Positions 16,894 to 24,767 of a DNA stretch of 64,000 nt are shown here, piece by piece. The stretch comes from Nitrospirales bacterium. Lineage in GTDB: Bacteria; Nitrospirota; Nitrospiria; Nitrospirales; UBA8639. The stretch lies in the NCBI GenBank assembly GCA_022828225.1, contig JAJEJG010000013.1:362322-426321 (forward strand), given 5' to 3'. The position numbers and the translations under genes were made by a program. How positions within the stretch are numbered: the stretch's first letter is position 1; every line of letters begins with the position of its first letter. The notes under the pieces are model-generated. The model saw only the letters and a list, made by a program, of their open reading frames with translations. It ran no database searches and was not told where the DNA came from.

Positions 16894-18966
16894 ATGTTAT
16901 ACACGGTGGATGAAGTGGGTTTTGAGTCCATTCCTGTTGATCGATTTTCCCGCATGCCCGTGATGGACTCCGTCAATGCCGATTCCAAACTCTACGTGTT
17001 GAAGCGTGCCGAGGCACCGCTCAAACCTCTTTCCCGGGATTACGCACAGGAACTGAATCTCCAGCAGCTCGCCGCGGTGGAAGTCGTGGACGGGCCGGCC
17101 TTGGTCATTGCCGGCGCCGGCAGCGGCAAAACCCGGGTCCTCGTGTACCGCGTGGCCAGGCTGATCGATACGGGTATTGATCCGGCCTCGATCCTCCTGT
17201 TGACGTTCACACGCAAGGCGGCCCAGGAAATGTTGGGACGGGTGGGCCTGCTGATCGGCCCGCAAAGCGATCGGGTCATGGGCGGGACGTTCCACTCCGT
17301 GGCGAACGTGCTGCTCCGGCGCTATGGCCGGACCATCGGCTTGGAACCAGGCTTTACGATCCTGGATCGAGGCGATTCTGAAGATTTGGTCAACCTCGTT
17401 CGTGTCCAAACCGGTCTCACCGAGACGGGCAAGCGGTTCCCGCGCAAGAAGACCATTGCGGACCTGTTCAGCAAATGCGCCAATACCAGGCAATCGCTCG
17501 AGGACGTCCTCTTCACCGACTACAGTCATTTTGGCGAATATCTCAGCGAACTGACGAAACTGCAACAAGCGTATGAATCCACCAAGCGCCAGCGGCAGTT
17601 GGTCGACTATGATGACCTGCTGACGCGTCTCCTGGAGTTGTTGACGGTGGATGAACGCGCCCGGCTGATGATCTCGGAAATCTATCGCTACATTTTGGTC
17701 GATGAGTATCAGGACACCAACCGGTTGCAGGCGGACGTGGTGCGGCAACTCGCCGCTACCCATGAGAACGTGATGGCTGTCGGGGATGATTCGCAGTCGA
17801 TTTACTCGTTCCGCGGCGCCACGGTCCGGAACATCATGGAATTCCCCGAGTTGTTTCCGGGAACCCGAATTTTCAAGCTGGAAGAAAATTACCGAAGCAC
17901 GCAATCCATTCTGGCGTTGGCCAACGAGATCCTCCAAGGCGCAACGGAAAAATACAGTAAAACGTTGTTTACCCAAAAAGGGCAGGGTGAACGACCGGCC
18001 CTGGTCCAAACGGTCGGGGAGAGTCCCCAGTCCCGGTTCGTGGCGCAGAAGATCCTGGAGCTGCGGGAAGAGGGCGTGCCGTTGGATGACATTGCCGTCC
18101 TGTTTCGCTCCAGTTTTCATGCCTTTGATTTGGAAATCGAGTTGGCCAAACGGGACGTCCCGTTCGTGAAGCGGGGTGGGTTCAAATTTCTCGAGACCGC
18201 GCACGTCAAGGACGTGTTGGCCCATTTGCGCGTTGTCCACAACCCGCTGGATACCGTCAGTTGGAACCGTTCGTTGCTGTTGGTTGACGGGGTGGGGCAA
18301 AAGCGGGCGAGGGACCTGATCGCCCAACTGGCAAGCAGCGAGGCGCCGCACGAAACGTTGCGGCAAGGAGGCGGACGGGCCGCGTTGGGGTTGAGTAACC
18401 TGGCGGCGGCCCTGGAGTCGGTCGGCAGCGTCGAGGATGGATCGCCTCCCGATCAGGTCAATCGTCTCCTGGAATACTATTATCCGATCCTCAAGGAGCA
18501 GTACGACGACTATCCCAAACGCATCCGGGATTTGGAGCATCTTCTGGTGATGGCGGAGCGCTACGGGGATCTGGAAGGGTTTCTTGCCGACGTGACGCTC
18601 GAACCGCCGAACGAAAGCGTGACGGGTATCGAAGCCCCGGACCGTGATGATGAACGACTCGTGTTATCCACCATCCATTCCGCCAAGGGGCTGGAATGGC
18701 GATGCGTATTCGTCATTTGGCTGGTGGATGGCCGGTTCCCGTCCTCCTATTCATTCCTCACCGATGAGGAACTCGAAGAGGAACGGCGGTTGCTCTACGT
18801 TGCGGTGACCCGGGCCAAACAGTGCCTGTATCTGACGTTTCCCGTTCAAGTCTATGATAAAGTCACGGGGTCGGTGCTCTCGAAACCGTCACGATTTCTC
18901 GATGACGTGTCCGCGTCCCTGGTCGAACCCTGGAACGTGGTTGAACATGATGAACCCTGGAGGTAA
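16894..18966 (+). CDS. UvrD/PcrA-type superfamily 1 DNA helicase
   Basis: This 690-residue helicase carries all SF1A motifs in order: Q-motif region LNLQQLAAVEV, Walker A AGAGSGKT, LTFTRKAAQEM, Walker B VDEYQDTN, GDDSQSIYSFRGA, ENYRSTQ, TIHSAKGLEW and LLYVAVTRAKQ. It is a 3'-5' translocase for repair or replication-fork processing, closest to the PcrA/UvrD/Rep group. The start is uncertain: ATG at 16807, 16894, 16954 and 16963 are in frame, and the conserved part begins only after 16963. 16894 is chosen as a compromise. The next gene follows by 6 bp. Confidence 0.92.
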   Translation: MLYTVDEVGFESIPVDRFSRMPVMDSVNADSKLYVLKRAEAPLKPLSRDYAQELNLQQLAAVEVVDGPALVIAGAGSGKTRVLVYRVARLIDTGIDPASILLLTFTRKAAQEMLGRVGLLIGPQSDRVMGGTFHSVANVLLRRYGRTIGLEPGFTILDRGDSEDLVNLVRVQTGLTETGKRFPRKKTIADLFSKCANTRQSLEDVLFTDYSHFGEYLSELTKLQQAYESTKRQRQLVDYDDLLTRLLELLTVDERARLMISEIYRYILVDEYQDTNRLQADVVRQLAATHENVMAVGDDSQSIYSFRGATVRNIMEFPELFPGTRIFKLEENYRSTQSILALANEILQGATEKYSKTLFTQKGQGERPALVQTVGESPQSRFVAQKILELREEGVPLDDIAVLFRSSFHAFDLEIELAKRDVPFVKRGGFKFLETAHVKDVLAHLRVVHNPLDTVSWNRSLLLVDGVGQKRARDLIAQLASSEAPHETLRQGGGRAALGLSNLAAALESVGSVEDGSPPDQVNRLLEYYYPILKEQYDDYPKRIRDLEHLLVMAERYGDLEGFLADVTLEPPNESVTGIEAPDRDDERLVLSTIHSAKGLEWRCVFVIWLVDGRFPSSYSFLTDEELEEERRLLYVAVTRAKQCLYLTFPVQVYDKVTGSVLSKPSRFLDDVSASLVEPWNVVEHDEPWR

Positions 18967-18972
18967 ACAGTC

Positions 18973-19863
18973 GTGATGCCGGGAACAATGAAATGGATTC
19001 TCGCGGTGCTCTTGTTGGGGGCCATGCTGGGCCTGACCAGGTTTGCCCATAGTGCTCCGGGTCCCGACCGGACCGTGAATACGTGGCGCAACCTGATTGA
19101 CCAAGCCGAAGCCCTGCATTTGCCGACGGGGTTTCTCAAGGAGATCGACCCTGATTTCGTCACGGTGACATTCGAAGACTTGCGGACCTATGCCGCTGAA
19201 TACCATCCGGAAGATCATCGCATGATCTTGAACCTGCGGTTATCGTTCAACAAGGCCGGTGGGGCATTGATGGACTTGGAGCGTATGACCCACCATGACG
19301 TCAGTCTCCTGTATCATGAACTGCTGCATTCCTACATGGATTACATTTTCAACGGGCCGGGTCCCGGGAACTTGAGTCCCCAGGCTAACCGCGTCCTGTC
19401 GTTTAGCCGGGAACAAATGCGCTGTCACTACCGCTTTGTTCGCATTAATCCTATCCGTCAGCGGAGAGACATGACGGAAATCCGGTTTCTTTCCGAGGAG
19501 GATTCCTGGGAAGTCTTGAACGAAACCTGGGCGGTGTTTGTCGGATGGCAAATCTGGACGAAACTGGAACAGCAGGCCAGTGGCATCGGTCCGTGGACCG
19601 ATCCTCTGATCGATGCGTGGGCAACGTTACTGTCCGAGGCCAATACCAGCGGAGAACTGCTCGGCTACTACGAACCGGACGATCCGGAGGAACGCCGGGT
19701 GGCGCGCAAACGCTTTATTGCGCCCTCCAACGGCCTGACCCCGGAAGGCGTCGAGCTCTTACTGGCGACCGTGTTAGATGAGCCCGATGCCGTCGCCAAG
19801 GAAGGCGGCTTCGTCATCAAGGCCACCAAAGACACTACCGCCGAAGCTCTTTCGTGTGATTAG
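18973..19863 (+). CDS. Secreted putative zinc metallopeptidase (HExxH)
   Basis: The 296-residue product has a signal peptide (MMPGTMKWILAVLLLGAML..., cleavage near AHSA at about 28). HELLH at 115-119 lies in YHELLHSYMDY, typical of a zinc-binding helix. NETWAVFVGW, with Glu184 65 residues later, resembles the third-ligand helix of gluzincins (NExxA). No named family is recognised. GGAGG precedes GTG 18973 by 9 nt; ATG 18976 is the alternative. It is 6 bp behind the helicase gene, so probably co-transcribed, although the products act in different compartments. Confidence 0.7.
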   Translation: MMPGTMKWILAVLLLGAMLGLTRFAHSAPGPDRTVNTWRNLIDQAEALHLPTGFLKEIDPDFVTVTFEDLRTYAAEYHPEDHRMILNLRLSFNKAGGALMDLERMTHHDVSLLYHELLHSYMDYIFNGPGPGNLSPQANRVLSFSREQMRCHYRFVRINPIRQRRDMTEIRFLSEEDSWEVLNETWAVFVGWQIWTKLEQQASGIGPWTDPLIDAWATLLSEANTSGELLGYYEPDDPEERRVARKRFIAPSNGLTPEGVELLLATVLDEPDAVAKEGGFVIKATKDTTAEALSCD

Positions 19864-19960
19864 TTGAACGCGTCCGCCCTTTGCGCGCTGGACAAGGCTC
19901 ATTCAAAGATGGTAGCGTCCCTTCAGTTACACTTCAGTTCAGCCTTGCACCGAAAAGAAG

Positions 19961-20036
19961 GCGCCTGTAGCTCAGTGGATAGAGCACTGGCCTCCGGAGC
20001 CAGGTGCCGCAGGTTCAAATCCTGCCAGGCGCGCCA
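19961..20036 (+). tRNA. tRNA-Arg (anticodon CCG)
   Basis: This is a 76-nt cloverleaf with encoded CCA. The acceptor GCGCCTG pairs with CAGGCGC. The anticodon arm is CTGGC-CTCCGGA-GCCAG, so 34-36 read CCG. It is followed 20 bp later by tRNA-Lys, probably on the same transcript. Confidence 0.95.
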
Positions 20037-20056
20037 GAACGTCACGTCTCGTGAGT

Positions 20057-20132
20057 GGGTCGTTAGCTCAGCTGGTAGAGCAGCTGACTCTTAATCAGCG
20101 GGCCACAGGTTCGATCCCTGTACGACCCACCA
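20057..20132 (+). tRNA. tRNA-Lys (anticodon CTT)
   Basis: This is a 76-nt cloverleaf with encoded CCA. The acceptor GGGTCGT pairs with ACGACCC. The anticodon arm is GCTGA-CTCTTAA-TCAGC, so 34-36 read CTT. A T6 run follows immediately after the CCA. Confidence 0.95.
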
Positions 20133-20165
20133 TATTTTTTCAGATCAGATTATCTTTTGGACGAT

Positions 20166-20214
20166 GCAAGCGGACATAATTTTTTGCCCGCTTGCTCTGT
20201 TCCTTTTTCCTCGA
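20166..20214. terminator. Possible bidirectional terminator between tRNA-Lys and the small TPR gene
   Basis: GCAAGCGG (20166-20173) and CCGCTTGC (20188-20195) form an 8-bp stem. T-rich sequence lies to its right on the plus strand and in the loop. It sits between convergent transcription units. Confidence 0.4.
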
Positions 20215-20227
20215 AAAAAAGCCTCCG

Positions 20228-20614
20228 TTACTTGCCTCCCTCCAGCATTTTGACGTGGCCCAGCAGAATTTTTGAATTCTGAATATCGGGGTTGTCTTTC
20301 CCGAGATTCTGCGCTTTCTTGAACTCCATGGCGGCTTCTTTGTGCTTATCAGTCTTGTCCAACGCGAGCGCGAGGTTGTAGTGCGCTTCCGCTGAATTCG
20401 GGTCTGCCCCGACCGCTTTCTGGAAGTGGCCCAGCGCCACGTCCCAATGCTCTTGGTTGTAATGCTCGATACCTTCACTGTTTGCCGCGTGGGCTTTTGA
20501 GTCAGCGGCGGTCATGAGCGCCGGCGGGCCGCCGGCAAGCGCCGTCCCGATGCCCACTAGGGCGATAAACGCGACGAAAGAAGCACAAAGAATCAATCTG
20601 TAGAAGTTCTTCAT
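20228..20614 (-). CDS. Small secreted TPR protein
   Basis: This 128-residue protein has a signal peptide (MKNFYRLILCASFVAFIAL..., cleavage near ALA-GG at about 28). The rest contains two tetratricopeptide repeats, NSEGIEHYNQEHWDVALGHF and SAEAHYNLALALDKTDKHKEA. ATG 20614 has AGGAGG at 7-nt spacing; the GTG three bases upstream is less likely. TPR domains bind other proteins, and no catalytic function is implied. It lies at the downstream end of the minus-strand TonB/ExbB locus but is separated by 190 bp from its neighbour. Confidence 0.85.
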   Translation of the reverse strand: MKNFYRLILCASFVAFIALVGIGTALAGGPPALMTAADSKAHAANSEGIEHYNQEHWDVALGHFQKAVGADPNSAEAHYNLALALDKTDKHKEAAMEFKKAQNLGKDNPDIQNSKILLGHVKMLEGGK

Positions 20615-20669
20615 CACGAAACCTCCTATTTGAAATGTAAATGAACGTGCATCATGTCTTCCCGCATGC

Positions 20670-20770
20670 GATGGGATGAAAATGGGGATCCAGGGTCTTT
20701 GCTTTGTTCTTCGTCCGTGAAGACGAAAGACACTGGATTCCCGATTACTACCGTCTGGAATGACAGAAGG
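20670..20770. repeat. Intergenic repeat of the GGATTCCCG...GGAATGAC type
   Basis: The segment contains ATCCAGGGTCTTTG, ACTGGATTCCCGATTACTACC and CTGGAATGACAG. These are degenerate arms of the dispersed palindrome seen more clearly at 48404-48594 and near 33703. There is no coding potential. Confidence 0.4.
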
Positions 20771-20807
20771 GGTCTATTTTCATATCAATGACAGCTTCGG
20801 TTATTTC

Positions 20808-21392
20808 CTACCAATAGATGAATCGATACGGTCCGTAAAATCCATACGGGCCCCAGTAGGGTCCGGCGTACCAATAAGGATTCCCGTAATAGGGAAATCC
20901 GTAGCGCCCGTACCTGGGCGGCAGTTGCCCGGCATCAGGCCACACCTTGAGGAATTCAATGGTGACCGTCGGATACGTATAGTCCATTTCATCCAGCAAT
21001 TCGGTGGTGGCACCCGTAATTCTCCCGACCATCGTGATTCGAGTCCCATTCGGTACCGTGGCCGGATCCAGGAACTCGGTTTGAAATGCAAGAAATCGAC
21101 CCTTGGACTTCGTCCGGTCCATGGCCGGTTCGTAATTCCTGCCAGTCGGTAGCTGAAGCACGGTCAGGCGGGTGCGCTCCTTGAGGCGCGTGGCGTCCAG
21201 GATTTCACCACCCAAAACAATAACCTTTCCCTGATAAGTTGTCGGTGCTTCCTTGACCTGCGCAAACGAAAGCGTCGGGTCAACCTGCTTCTCGATATCC
21301 AACGGGATGACCGAGTGCCCGGCACAGGCCGACAGCCAGAAGGCCGCCATCGAGACCATTCCTAGACGGGCTATGGGTAATATCCTCTGCAT
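20808..21392 (-). CDS. Slp-family outer-membrane lipoprotein
   Basis: This 194-residue protein has a lipoprotein signal ending at LSAC (Cys23), then an Slp-type beta domain (FAQVKEAPTTYQGKVIVLGG, TRLTVLQLPTG, GRFLAFQTEFLDP, ITMVGRITGATTELLDEM). The C-terminal tail is Tyr/Gly/Pro-rich (YGNPYWYAGPYWGPYGFYGP), typical of surface-exposed low-complexity ends. E. coli Slp is induced by starvation and acid. It follows exbD of the minus-strand TonB locus after a 250-bp gap and could be a separate unit. Confidence 0.85.
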   Translation of the reverse strand: MQRILPIARLGMVSMAAFWLSACAGHSVIPLDIEKQVDPTLSFAQVKEAPTTYQGKVIVLGGEILDATRLKERTRLTVLQLPTGRNYEPAMDRTKSKGRFLAFQTEFLDPATVPNGTRITMVGRITGATTELLDEMDYTYPTVTIEFLKVWPDAGQLPPRYGRYGFPYYGNPYWYAGPYWGPYGFYGPYRFIYW

Positions 21393-21641
21393 GAGACTAG
21401 GTTTCTGAACAGAGTCCCTGACCTGTACTCTTCAGCCTACTCCCACCCTTGGGTTTTCTCAAGATTGCCCCGGACAACAGTTCCGTTGCCGATTTGGTTA
21501 TGTCCGTCAAATGGAGAGGATATCACGACGTAAGATGGCACCGAAGGCGAAATGGCTCCTGTGCCTGTCTCGAAACGGAGGGTGTACGGCTACGGAGACA
21601 GATGGCAGGCCTTCGGCCTGGTGCGGCGGATACACGATCGA

Positions 21642-22052
21642 CTATGTCGTCTTGTCCGGCTTGGTCGCAATGGCAAAGTCGAAAATGCCGGCTTCCCGCA
21701 CGGCATCCATAACCTCGATCACTTGACCATGGGAAACCGCTTCATCGGCGTTGATCACGACCGCGGGTTTTTCTCCATAATACAGGAGGTCGTGAAGCCG
21801 CAGTTCCAGGTCCGAGATCGTACAACGGTCTTTATTAAAGAAGAGGTCGCCCTTATCGGAGATCGTGAGGGTGACTTGTTCGGGAAGATCATCCGACGCG
21901 GAACTGGCTTTCGGCAGGTTCACTTCCATGCCTTTCTGCAGAGTCATGGACAGGGTCGAGATCATGAAAAACACCAACAGAAAAAACATGGTGTCGATCA
22001 TGGGAATAATTTCAATCCGGGCTTTTTTCTGGTCGCTTTTAGACAGTTTCAT
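21642..22052 (-). CDS. exbD: ExbD/TolR-family biopolymer transport protein
   Basis: This 136-residue protein has one N-terminal membrane helix (about 14-36, IIPMIDTMFFLLVFFMIST). Asp20 is the conserved proton-path residue. The periplasmic domain ends with VMDAVREAGIFDFAIATKP. It starts 8 bp after exbB. With ExbB it forms the motor powering TonB in this locus. It is clearly distinct from the TolR at 1710-2144, so the cell has two separate motors. Confidence 0.9.
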   Translation of the reverse strand: MKLSKSDQKKARIEIIPMIDTMFFLLVFFMISTLSMTLQKGMEVNLPKASSASDDLPEQVTLTISDKGDLFFNKDRCTISDLELRLHDLLYYGEKPAVVINADEAVSHGQVIEVMDAVREAGIFDFAIATKPDKTT

Positions 22053-22060
22053 AGCATCAC

Positions 22061-22678
22061 CTAGACAGCCGTGGTTTGCAGGGCTGATTCATTGCGTGTG
22101 GCATAATGTTCGATCTGTTCGGTAATCCGTTCCGTGCGAACCAGGAAGTAGTTGTAGGGGATCAGGGCCAGCACGGCAACGGTAATGCCGCCGGCCGTAC
22201 AGATCAACGCCTCGGCGACGCCGCCGGTGACGGCATGCGGGCTGCCCATACCTTCAATGGCCATGATGCCGAAGGAATCAATCATCCCGATAATGGTGCC
22301 CAATAATCCCAACAACGGAGAGAGCGTAATGATGGTGTCCAACGAAGGCAGCCCTTTTTTCAGGCGGCTGACCTCGATCATGCCCGTGGCTTCCATGGCT
22401 TTTTCCGGAGCGTCGGAGCGCGAACGAATGCCCGACGCCAACACCCGGAACACGGGATGTTCGGTCTCCTCGCCGAGAGAAAGGGCATCGTCGTATTTCC
22501 CCTTGGTGACCAGCGTAATCATCTCATTGGCTTTCTCCGTGGACGGTAATTTGTAAAAAAACCAGGCGCGTTCAAGAATAATGGCCAGGGCCACCACTGA
22601 ACACAGGATGATGGGAAGCATGAGCAACCCACCGGCCATCAGGGCTTTGATGAAACCAAATTCTAACATTTCAGTCAT
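22061..22678 (-). CDS. exbB: ExbB/TolQ-family proton channel
   Basis: This 205-residue membrane protein has three helices: about 13-32 (AGGLLMLPIILCSVVALAII), about 112-135 (with LSPLLGLLGTIIGMIDSFG) and about 150-175 (AEALICTAGGITVAVLALIPY). It starts at ATG 22678 after AAGGAT. Association with a following exbD and an upstream tonB assigns it as ExbB rather than TolQ. Confidence 0.9.
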   Translation of the reverse strand: MTEMLEFGFIKALMAGGLLMLPIILCSVVALAIILERAWFFYKLPSTEKANEMITLVTKGKYDDALSLGEETEHPVFRVLASGIRSRSDAPEKAMEATGMIEVSRLKKGLPSLDTIITLSPLLGLLGTIIGMIDSFGIMAIEGMGSPHAVTGGVAEALICTAGGITVAVLALIPYNYFLVRTERITEQIEHYATRNESALQTTAV

Positions 22679-22708
22679 GGCGTGAGATCCTTATGGTTGA
22701 AAATGAGA

Positions 22709-23629
22709 TTAGCCGCGATCCTTTAAAGAAAACTTGAGGGGAATGACAACGACGCTTTTAATGGGGATGTTCCCGTCCCGTGCGGGGCTGAACGTCCATC
22801 GTTTGATAGCTTTCAGCGCGGCGTCATCCAAAACTTTATGTCCGCTGCTCCGTGACACGTCGACCTGACTGGCCCTGCCGTTCTTTTCGACCGTCACGCG
22901 AACGAGCACCGTCCCTTCCCACCCGGACTTTTTGGCGATCCGTGGATATCTCGGATGAACGGAGCGTAATACACTGACACTGGTCGTGGATTGAGCTTCG
23001 CCACTGGTAGAGGTCTGTAGGGTTCTCCTTGCTCGGTTGCGAGTCGTTGACGGTAAAGACGTGCGGACGACGCGCCGGTCCGCGGCGCCTTCCAGGGCGG
23101 CGACGGTCGAAAATCCGGGGACGAACAGTGCTGGGCGATCTTTAACATTCGTTTTGGTTTTCGCCGTGGTCCGGGTCGTCCGTCTCGTGGTTTTGGTCAG
23201 GTTTCGTGCCTGCAAGGTGTCCGTGGCACGGCTATCCTGAAGAAGTCGTCGTTTCATAGGCTGGGGAGGCGGTTGTTTGGGCGGCGGTGGCGTCTGGGCA
23301 ACTTTGGGCATCTCGACCGGTTGAGAAATGTCGGGCGGTGTCGGCGTAGGCTGAACCTGTTTCCGTTGGACCGGCTGCGGTTGCATCCGCCGTTGAGGCT
23401 GAAGCAGTGCTGGGGCCTCAGGTTCGGGTACCACCGGCTCGGGTTCGGGTGCCGGCGGGATTTCAACGAACCTGACCTTGACCGTTGGCGGGGGTTTTTC
23501 TACGTCAAGAGAAAAATGCACGAAACTGACGAGCACGAAAAAGACGGCGTGCAGCACCACGGACCACGTCCCGAATCGCAGGGAGAACGAGTCCTGCTCG
23601 AAAGCGTTCATAGAGGCGACGTGGTTCAC
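22709..23629 (-). CDS. tonB: TonB energy transducer
   Basis: This 306-residue protein has an N-terminal membrane anchor at about 22-42 (TWSVVLHAVFFVLVSFVHF), a Pro-rich stalk with EPEP and PPPPKQPPPQP runs, and a C-terminal TonB domain (about 220-303, SVHPRYPRIAKKSGWEGTVLVRVTVEKNG with YP and GWEG signatures). GTG 23629 overlaps the stop of the upstream TPR gene (GTGA); ATG 23611 is an alternative. It passes ExbBD-derived energy to TonB-dependent receptors such as the one at 24768-27365. Confidence 0.92.
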   Translation of the reverse strand: MNHVASMNAFEQDSFSLRFGTWSVVLHAVFFVLVSFVHFSLDVEKPPPTVKVRFVEIPPAPEPEPVVPEPEAPALLQPQRRMQPQPVQRKQVQPTPTPPDISQPVEMPKVAQTPPPPKQPPPQPMKRRLLQDSRATDTLQARNLTKTTRRTTRTTAKTKTNVKDRPALFVPGFSTVAALEGAADRRVVRTSLPSTTRNRARRTLQTSTSGEAQSTTSVSVLRSVHPRYPRIAKKSGWEGTVLVRVTVEKNGRASQVDVSRSSGHKVLDDAALKAIKRWTFSPARDGNIPIKSVVVIPLKFSLKDRG

Positions 23630-24678
23630 GACCCGACTTTTTTCAGCAGCTTTTTCACGCGGTCGTCCTGGCCGCCGAGGTCAATGTACTTACGGTATTG
23701 TTGAAGAGCTTTATCCGTATCCTTGCGGTGAAATTCGTAGAACACCCCCAGGTTGTAATAGCCTTCGACCAGCTTCGGGTTTGACTGCAAGGCGGCCAGA
23801 TAGGCCTGCTCGGCCTGATCCAGCTTGTCGAGGTTTGCCAGGAGCACCCCCAGGTTGAGCTGCGCTTCTGCGTGATTCGGATTCAGGCGGACGACTTCCT
23901 GGAAGTGGGTCACCGCTTGTTCAGGCTGATCCTGGGCTTGCATGAGATATCCCAGGGCGTAATGGGCATCCAGCAAGTCCGGTGAGATTTCCAAGGCCTT
24001 TTGATACGCGTCGATCGCCTGCTTGTCGTTCTGGGCCTTTTCGGACAGCTGGGCCAGCAGGTGCCAGGCGTTGGCGTCCTGAGGGTCCAGGCTCGTCAAT
24101 TTTTGCAGTTGTTTCGTCGCCGCGTCCGAATCGCCCTCCAAATCATAGAGCGTCGCCAGGTTAAAGCGAGCGGTGAGTTGTTTGGGATCATTTTTCAGCA
24201 CGGCCTGGTAGGCGCTGATAGCCTGTTCGCGTTCGCCCAGTTGGTCATAGGTAAACGCCAGGTTCAATTGCGCATCGGCAAAGCCTGGGTAGATCTCCAT
24301 GGATTTCTTGAGCGCCGTTTTGGCGGCATCCAGGTTTTTCTGATGTTGATAGACCAACCCGAGGTCAAAATAGGCCCTGGCGAAATTGGGGTGTAATTCA
24401 ACGGCTTTTTTCAGGTGGGTGACGGCCTGATCGGGTTGTTGGAGGCCCGTAAACGAGACGACCCCCAGGAGATGATGAGCAGCGGCAAAACGAGGAAAGA
24501 TTTTTATCGCCTGTTTCAACGCTTCGGCTGCTTGCTGGAACTCTCCATTGTTGGACTGGAGAGCGCCCTGGTTAAACAAGGCTTGGGCTTCATCCGCAGC
24601 CAGGCTCGTGAGAGGGGTGAGCGCCAGCGTGAGGCCCAAGACACCGATAGACATGATTCGCAAGAGTGGTCTGTTCAT
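23626..24678 (-). CDS. Periplasmic TPR-repeat protein of the TonB locus
   Basis: The product is 350 residues from ATG 24678; longer in-frame starts exist but run through an intergenic palindrome. The signal peptide (MNRPLLRIMSIGVLGLTLAL..., cleavage near LAA-DE) is followed by about nine tandem tetratricopeptide repeats, for example NFARAYFDLGLVYQHQKNLD and HAEAQLNLGVLLANLDKLDQ. It overlaps tonB by 4 bp. TPR proteins coded with TonB systems probably organise the envelope complex; this is inference from context. Confidence 0.88.
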   Translation of the reverse strand: MNRPLLRIMSIGVLGLTLALTPLTSLAADEAQALFNQGALQSNNGEFQQAAEALKQAIKIFPRFAAAHHLLGVVSFTGLQQPDQAVTHLKKAVELHPNFARAYFDLGLVYQHQKNLDAAKTALKKSMEIYPGFADAQLNLAFTYDQLGEREQAISAYQAVLKNDPKQLTARFNLATLYDLEGDSDAATKQLQKLTSLDPQDANAWHLLAQLSEKAQNDKQAIDAYQKALEISPDLLDAHYALGYLMQAQDQPEQAVTHFQEVVRLNPNHAEAQLNLGVLLANLDKLDQAEQAYLAALQSNPKLVEGYYNLGVFYEFHRKDTDKALQQYRKYIDLGGQDDRVKKLLKKVGS

Positions 24679-24702
24679 AACTGCCTCAATATTTTCTTCC
24701 TC

Positions 24703-24742
24703 CCTCTCCCCCACGAGGGAGAGGGATGGGGTGAGGGGGTGA
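24703..24742. repeat. Intergenic palindrome of the CTCTCCC...GGGAGAGG family
   Basis: CCTCCCTCTCCC and GGGAGAGGGATGG pair around a short centre, followed by GGGGTGAGGGGGTGAG. It lies between the TonB-dependent receptor and TPR genes and resembles the palindromes near 15283, 31872 and 53830. As RNA it would form a strong hairpin between two co-directional genes. Confidence 0.5.
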
Positions 24743-24767
24743 GTAAAGTGAGCGTGGGCCAAGGTGC

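Noticed and set aside
16897..18540. A 547-codon open frame on the minus strand opposite the helicase gene
   Set aside because: It is an antisense shadow of a gene with full SF1 helicase motifs; its translation has no recognisable domain and no start signal.
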